From Coemansia sp. RSA 1804 (taxonomy: Eukaryota > Kickxellomycota > Kickxellomycetes > Kickxellales > Kickxellaceae): a stretch of DNA of 18,381 nucleotides. A program made the position numbers and the translations under genes. Where the stretch lies: positions 1 to 18,381 of the forward strand of contig JANBTH010000391.1 in assembly GCA_027578815.1 (NCBI GenBank), written 5' to 3'. The notes below the pieces were generated by a model that was not told the DNA's origin, ran no database searches, and was given only the letters and a program-made list of their open reading frames with translations. This document shows positions 14,515 through 18,381 of the stretch, one piece after another (within the stretch, counting starts at the first letter, position 1; every line of letters starts with the position of its first letter).

Positions 14515-17445
14515 ATGTCAGGCGACCCGTCAAGCTCACCAGTCCTCGGACACGACTCTGACGCAGAGGAGGCAGGAGCAATGGGAATGGGAATAGACGA
14601 GTACAACACGCTTCCCGAGACGCCAGCGCCGTTCTCGCCGCCGCCGCTCCCGCTGGCGCGCAACAGACAGCAGGCGAGACCAGCAGCGGGAGCAAGAGGC
14701 GGCAGACAGCCAGCGGGCGCAGTTCCGCCGCCGCTGCCGTCGTCGTCGTCGCCGCCGCGTATCGGGCTCAGCGATCTGCCGTCAACGCCGGGCGGCGGGT
14801 TCGGGTTCGGACAGAGCGGGCAGCTGGCGATGGGCGGGATGGCGGGCGGGTACTCGGAGGCGCTGTCGTCGCAGCTGGGCGGAATGACGATGGGCGCGCA
14901 AGCGGGGCGCGCGCCATCGGCGGCGACAGCGGGCGTGCGGCGCGGAGACCTTGGGTCGCGCGCGCAAGCGCTATCGTCGGAGCTGGGCGACATGGTGCTC
15001 AACGACCACGATGTGGACCAGGTGGGCGGAGGGGCGCAGCCGGCGGAGATCCGCACGATCTGGGGCACAATCGTGCATGTGCGCGACGTGATGAGCACAT
15101 TCAAGGACTTCCTGCTCCACTTCGCAGCGGCGCACAGACCGCCGACAAGCAGCGGGACGATGACGGAGGCCGAGCTCCAGGAGCCCGTGTACCCGCAGCT
15201 GCTCCGGCGGATGCACGACGCCGAGATCTACCAGCTTAACCTGGACGCGCAGAACATCCGCGCGTACCCGGGGGCGCAGAAGCTGTACCGGCAGCTGGTC
15301 AACTACCCGGAGGAGGTGGTGCCGATCATGGACTACGTGCTGACGGAGCTGTACATGGAGCAATTCCCTGACGCGGACGTGGAGCTGGTGCAGGCGGATC
15401 TGAAGGTGCGGCCGTACAACCTGAGCAGCACAACCAACATGCGCGAGCTGAACCCGAGCGACATCGACAAGCTGGTGAGCATCCGCGGGATGCTGATCCG
15501 GTCGTCGTCGGTGATCCCGGACATGGAGCGCGCGTTCTTCCGGTGCCAGCAGTGCGACTGGACCACCACGGTGGGCATCGACCGCGGCGCAATCGTCGAG
15601 CCCACGCAGTGCGGAAACACGGCGTGTCTGCAGAAGGAGACGGTTGAGCTGGTGCACAACCGCAGCTCGTTCGCCGACAAGCAGCTGTCGCGGCTGCAGG
15701 AGACGCCCGAGGTGATTCCCGACGGCCAGACGCCGCACTCGCTGACGCTGGTGACGCACGACGAGCTGGTTGACGTGGCCAAGCCCGGCGATCGGCTCGA
15801 GATCACGGGAATCTACCGCGGCGCGCCGGTGCAGCCCAACCCGCGCATGCGCACGGTGCAGGCGATCTACCGCACATTCATCGACGTCGTGCACATCCGG
15901 CGGCTGGGCCGCAGTCGCGTGCAGCGCTCGGCCAGCGCCGGCCTGGATGTGGCCGAGGCCGTGGTTGACCCGCAGCACGAGGCAGCGGCGGAATCGGCCT
16001 CAGCCGACGGCGACGGCGACGGCGATGCGCGGCACCAAGCGTTCAGCGCGCGCGAGATCGACGAGTTCAAGCGGTGGGCGCGCGATCCGCGCATCTTCGA
16101 CATTCTGGCGCAGTCGCTGGCGCCCAGCATCTACGAGATGGACGACGTGAAGCGCGGGCTGCTGCTGCAGCTGTTCGGCGGCGTGCGCAAGGAGTTCGAG
16201 CGGTCGGGCGCGCCGCGGTCGCGTGGCGATATCAACGTGCTCCTGGTCGGCGACCCCGGCGTGTCCAAGTCGCAGATGCTGGCGGCCGTGCATTCGCTGG
16301 CGCCGCGCGGAATCTACACGTCGGGCAAGGGCAGCTCGGCCGTCGGACTCACCGCGTACGTGACGCGCGATCCCGACACGCGGCAGCTGGTGCTCGAGTC
16401 CGGCGCCCTCGTCCTGTCCGACGACGGCATCTGCGCCATCGACGAGTTCGACAAGATGTCCGAGACCACGCGGTCGGTGCTGCACGAGGTCATGGAGCAG
16501 CAGACGATTTCCATCGCCAAGGCCGGCATCGTCACGTCGCTCAACGCCCGCTGCTCCATTCTGGCCGCCGCCAACCCCGTCGACAGCAAGTGGAACAAGG
16601 ACCTCAGCATCGTCGAGAACATGAATCTGCCGCCCACGCTTGTGTCCCGCTTCGACCTTGTCTTCATTGTGCTCGACACCGTCGACGAGGCCATGGACCG
16701 CCGCCTGGCGCGCCACATCGTCGGCCTCTACGTCGACGAGGATGCATCCGCCGCTGATGCCAGCGCCGACGGTGCGCTGCCGCTTGTTCCAACCGAGAAG
16801 CTGACGCGCTACATCGCCTATGCGCGGCGCTACGTGCGGCCGGCGATATCCGCCGAGGCCGGCGACAAGCTGGTGGTCGAGTACGTTGCGCTGCGCCGCA
16901 TGGGCCGCGACAGCGCGTCGGCCAGCACCACCGCCGGAGCCGTGCGCGCCGGCGGCAGCGGCGCATCCAACGGCCGCGTCACCGCCACGGCTCGCCAGCT
17001 CGAGTCGATGATCCGCATGGCCGAGGCGCACGCCAAGATGCGGCTCTCCGACACCGTCGACGTCGGCGACGTGGCCGAGGCGTCCCGCCTGATGCGCGAG
17101 GCGCTGCGCGAGTCCGCCACCGATCCGCGCACCGGCCTCATTGACCTCGATCTGCTGACCACCGGATTCGCCGCCAGCGACCGCCGCCAGCTCGACGCAA
17201 TCAAGCGCGAGACCCGCCGCCTGCTGCTGGCCTCGGCCTCCAGCGCTCCGTCCGATGCCTCCAGCTCCAACTCCGCCCTCTACCAGGTCTGGCTCGACCG
17301 CCTCAACGCCCAGTCCTACGACCCCGTGTCGCCCCGCCTCTTCGACCAGGTCGTCCGCGAGCTGCAGACCGAGGGCCTCATCAACGTCGTCGGCTCCGGC
17401 CGCAACATGCTGATTGTCGTCAAGCAGAGCGCCGTTGACTCGTGA
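14515..17445 (+). CDS. MCM4: DNA replication licensing factor MCM4
   Basis: MCM4 is a subunit of the MCM2-7 hexamer, the replicative helicase loaded at origins in G1 and activated by CDK and DDK (family knowledge). The 976-residue protein is near the usual fungal length. Residues 1-180 are a disordered Pro/Ser/Gly-rich tail with two copies of a motif, EALSSQLGGMTM (115-126) and QALSSELGDMVL (151-162). The N-terminal domain has LNPSDIDKLVSIRGMLIR and a zinc site at C344, C347, C366 and C371. The AAA+ core shows Walker A GDPGVSKS (579-586), Walker B with the MCM signature IDEFDKM (642-648) and the arginine finger in SRFD (R712). A linker follows, then a winged-helix C-terminus (about 905-976). 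An acidic Asp/Gly run lies near 500-506. The choice of MCM4 over its paralogues rests on the WGTxV entry and zinc-site spacing. Third codon positions are nearly all G or C. Confidence 0.96.
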   Translation: MSGDPSSSPVLGHDSDAEEAGAMGMGIDEYNTLPETPAPFSPPPLPLARNRQQARPAAGARGGRQPAGAVPPPLPSSSSPPRIGLSDLPSTPGGGFGFGQSGQLAMGGMAGGYSEALSSQLGGMTMGAQAGRAPSAATAGVRRGDLGSRAQALSSELGDMVLNDHDVDQVGGGAQPAEIRTIWGTIVHVRDVMSTFKDFLLHFAAAHRPPTSSGTMTEAELQEPVYPQLLRRMHDAEIYQLNLDAQNIRAYPGAQKLYRQLVNYPEEVVPIMDYVLTELYMEQFPDADVELVQADLKVRPYNLSSTTNMRELNPSDIDKLVSIRGMLIRSSSVIPDMERAFFRCQQCDWTTTVGIDRGAIVEPTQCGNTACLQKETVELVHNRSSFADKQLSRLQETPEVIPDGQTPHSLTLVTHDELVDVAKPGDRLEITGIYRGAPVQPNPRMRTVQAIYRTFIDVVHIRRLGRSRVQRSASAGLDVAEAVVDPQHEAAAESASADGDGDGDARHQAFSAREIDEFKRWARDPRIFDILAQSLAPSIYEMDDVKRGLLLQLFGGVRKEFERSGAPRSRGDINVLLVGDPGVSKSQMLAAVHSLAPRGIYTSGKGSSAVGLTAYVTRDPDTRQLVLESGALVLSDDGICAIDEFDKMSETTRSVLHEVMEQQTISIAKAGIVTSLNARCSILAAANPVDSKWNKDLSIVENMNLPPTLVSRFDLVFIVLDTVDEAMDRRLARHIVGLYVDEDASAADASADGALPLVPTEKLTRYIAYARRYVRPAISAEAGDKLVVEYVALRRMGRDSASASTTAGAVRAGGSGASNGRVTATARQLESMIRMAEAHAKMRLSDTVDVGDVAEASRLMREALRESATDPRTGLIDLDLLTTGFAASDRRQLDAIKRETRRLLLASASSAPSDASSSNSALYQVWLDRLNAQSYDPVSPRLFDQVVRELQTEGLINVVGSGRNMLIVVKQSAVDS

Positions 17446-17743
17446 GCTCCCATTAACTTCTTTTCCTATACTTATTCTTCTTATTGCGCACGCACCACGC
17501 GAACCGTTTCTTGCTTCACCAATCTCGATCTCGATCTGGCGCTGCGTCCTGATCAGATCAGCCTTTTCGTTTTTCAAAGATAGTGAGGGAAAAAAATCTG
17601 ACTGCACTCTAAGCGAATTGCAAGGGTGTGCAAATTGCAGAACCTCCCCACACCTGTTTCTTCTTCCTCTTCTTTCAATCCACCAACCTCATTGTTGCTG
17701 TTGCTATCCAAATCCCATTCATTGTCTTTCTGAATCTCTCGCA

Positions 17744-18142
17744 ATGTTCGGCCAGAATCTCGCCCGCATCACGCGCGGCACGCCCACCACGCACTTCTAC
17801 CGCCTGCACCGCGACGGGCTGTTCGGCGAGACGCGGGTGCAGTTCGGCAACAACAAACCCAAGTCGCTGCACAAGACACGGCGGTTCTGGATGCCCAACA
17901 TCCAGCTCGTCAGCCTGTACTCCGCCGCCCTCGACCAGACCCTGCGCATCAGGGTTACCACGCGCGTGCTGCGCACCATTGACAAGAAGGGCGGGCTGGA
18001 CAATTATCTGCTCGGCACCAAGGATAAGAAGATCGGTGGCCCGTTTGCGCTCGAGCTGAAGGCGCGGCTCGTGAAGGCGCTCGAGAGCAAGCAGAAGCCC
18101 CAGCAGCAGCAGCAGCAGCAGCCTTCACCGCAAACCCAGTAG
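17744..18142 (+). CDS. MRPL24: Mitochondrial large-subunit ribosomal protein bL28m (MRPL24 in yeast)
   Basis: This 132-residue protein of the mitochondrial ribosome large subunit is homologous to bacterial L28. The family core is clear: GLFGETRVQFGNNKPKSLHKT at about 25-45, then RRFWMPNIQLVSLYS (46-60) and LRIRVTTRVLRTIDKKGGLDNYL, which is the L28 pattern of TxRxWxPN followed by the RVxxxxLRTIDKxGGLDxYL strand. Residues 1-20 (MFGQNLARITRGTPTTHFYR) have no acidic residue and could serve for import. The C-terminus carries seven Gln (120-126) from a CAG run. The start at 17744 fits the family. The frame is open back to 17414, but that part overlaps the end of MCM4 and is not family-like. Confidence 0.93.
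   Translation: MFGQNLARITRGTPTTHFYRLHRDGLFGETRVQFGNNKPKSLHKTRRFWMPNIQLVSLYSAALDQTLRIRVTTRVLRTIDKKGGLDNYLLGTKDKKIGGPFALELKARLVKALESKQKPQQQQQQQPSPQTQ
18101..18121 (+). repeat. CAG microsatellite inside bL28m
   Basis: Seven perfect CAG units encode seven Gln near the C-terminus of bL28m. Confidence 0.95.
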
Positions 18143-18249
18143 CCTCCAACAGCTCCCCGTCTCAGCACGCGGTACACTTGCCGCTAGACTTATCTTTTCT
18201 TTTCGTCATTCCCAACCACGACGACGCAAAAAGACAAATATTGTATTCG

Positions 18250-18255
18250 AATAAA
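18250..18255 (+). terminator. Polyadenylation signal of the bL28m gene
   Basis: AATAAA on the plus strand lies about 108 bases after the bL28m stop codon, in the convergent spacer. Confidence 0.5.
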
Positions 18256-18291
18256 CACACACATATTAAGAAAAGATGAATGTTGTTGTTG

Positions 18292-18381
18292 TTACAGGTA
18301 GACGCGGCGCAGATCCGTGGGCTGCGTGATCTGGAGACACTGCGGACACAGCTTCTTCGCGCCCAGCGTGAGCATCCAGCA
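18292..18381 (-). CDS. 3' end of a gene, probable C-terminus of a RING-type zinc-finger protein (partial)
   Basis: The last 29 codons of a minus-strand gene run off the window edge and end in TAA at 18292-18294. The peptide contains GAKKLCPQCLQ and ends DLRRVYL. A CPxC followed by a short tail ending in (R)xxYL/YI is how RING ligases such as Bre1/RNF20 and RNF4-type proteins finish, so the second half of a C-terminal RING is plausible. The rest lies outside the window and the exact protein is not recognised. The gene converges on bL28m. Confidence 0.5.
   Translation of the reverse strand, partial: CWMLTLGAKKLCPQCLQITQPTDLRRVYL

Noticed and set aside
14971..15978. 335-codon minus-strand frame opposite MCM4
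   Set aside because: Same G/C-bias artefact; the His/Arg/Val-rich translation resembles no protein family.
16000..17607. 535-codon open frame on the minus strand opposite MCM4
   Set aside because: It is antisense to conserved MCM4 sequence and its translation is low-complexity Gly/Val/Ala/His. Strong G/C bias at MCM4 third positions removes stop codons on the other strand.
17414..17743. 110-residue N-terminal extension of bL28m
   Set aside because: It overlaps the end of MCM4, is unlike the family, and the Met at 17744 begins the conserved protein.
18295..18381. Plus-strand reading VDAAQIRGLRDLE... after a TTACAG acceptor-like site
   Set aside because: It is open and coil-like, but the minus reading has the CPxC pattern and a natural stop, and there is no plus-strand exon upstream to splice from.

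Overview
The window is nuclear DNA from a fungus. It holds compact, mostly intronless genes with short spacers, fungal-type splice sites (GTATGT, GTAAGG, TAG/CAG) and AATAAA polyadenylation signals. The protein set is typically fungal or eukaryotic: MCM4, COX11, mitochondrial bL28, SAP30, a cyclophilin-RRM protein and an ABCC transporter. A mitochondrial MeaB/MMAA-type GTPase (methylmalonyl-CoA mutase, vitamin B12) and a CCDC43-like protein point away from the Dikarya and towards an early-diverging 'zygomycete' fungus. Kickxellomycotina is my guess, from overall feel rather than from a diagnostic marker.

Layout, left to right. A PPIL4-type cyclophilin with an RRM (minus, start 1348) and a full-length ABCC/MRP transporter (plus, to 6197) diverge from a roughly 300-base spacer with a TATA-like box. 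COX11 (minus, start 7111) converges on the transporter and diverges from an intron-containing SAP30-like gene (plus, 7517-8299). Only one piece of the SAP30-like gene is long enough to recognise easily, and its upstream splicing is not resolved. Next come three minus-strand genes: the MMAA-like GTPase (start 9646), a CCDC43-like coiled-coil protein (start 10528) and a 1013-residue helical-repeat protein (start 13992). The last resembles FIRRM/C1orf112 near its C-terminus, which is a tentative call. It shares a 522-base divergent promoter with MCM4 (14515-17445). Two facing E2F-like elements lie about 250 bases before the MCM4 start. The window ends with mitochondrial ribosomal protein bL28m (17744-18142) and the last 29 codons of a minus-strand gene that looks like the end of a RING-type zinc finger.

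The genes do not form a pathway. Three products act in mitochondria (COX11, the MMAA-like GTPase, bL28m), two in chromatin or replication (SAP30, MCM4), perhaps one in recombination (the FIRRM-like protein), one probably in nuclear RNA metabolism (PPIL4) and one in membrane transport. Base composition changes strongly along the window: the transporter is A/T-rich at third positions, while MCM4 is almost saturated with G/C, which creates many long false ORFs on its antisense strand.

I did not find a clearly new multi-gene system. The points most worth a second look are the SAP30 splice region with an 11-base intron-like GT...AG block, the E2F-like pair in the MCM4 promoter, the possible fungal FIRRM homologue, the B12-associated GTPase, and two unusual features of the ABC transporter: an Asn at the NBD1 His-switch position and a Trp-rich insert in NBD2.
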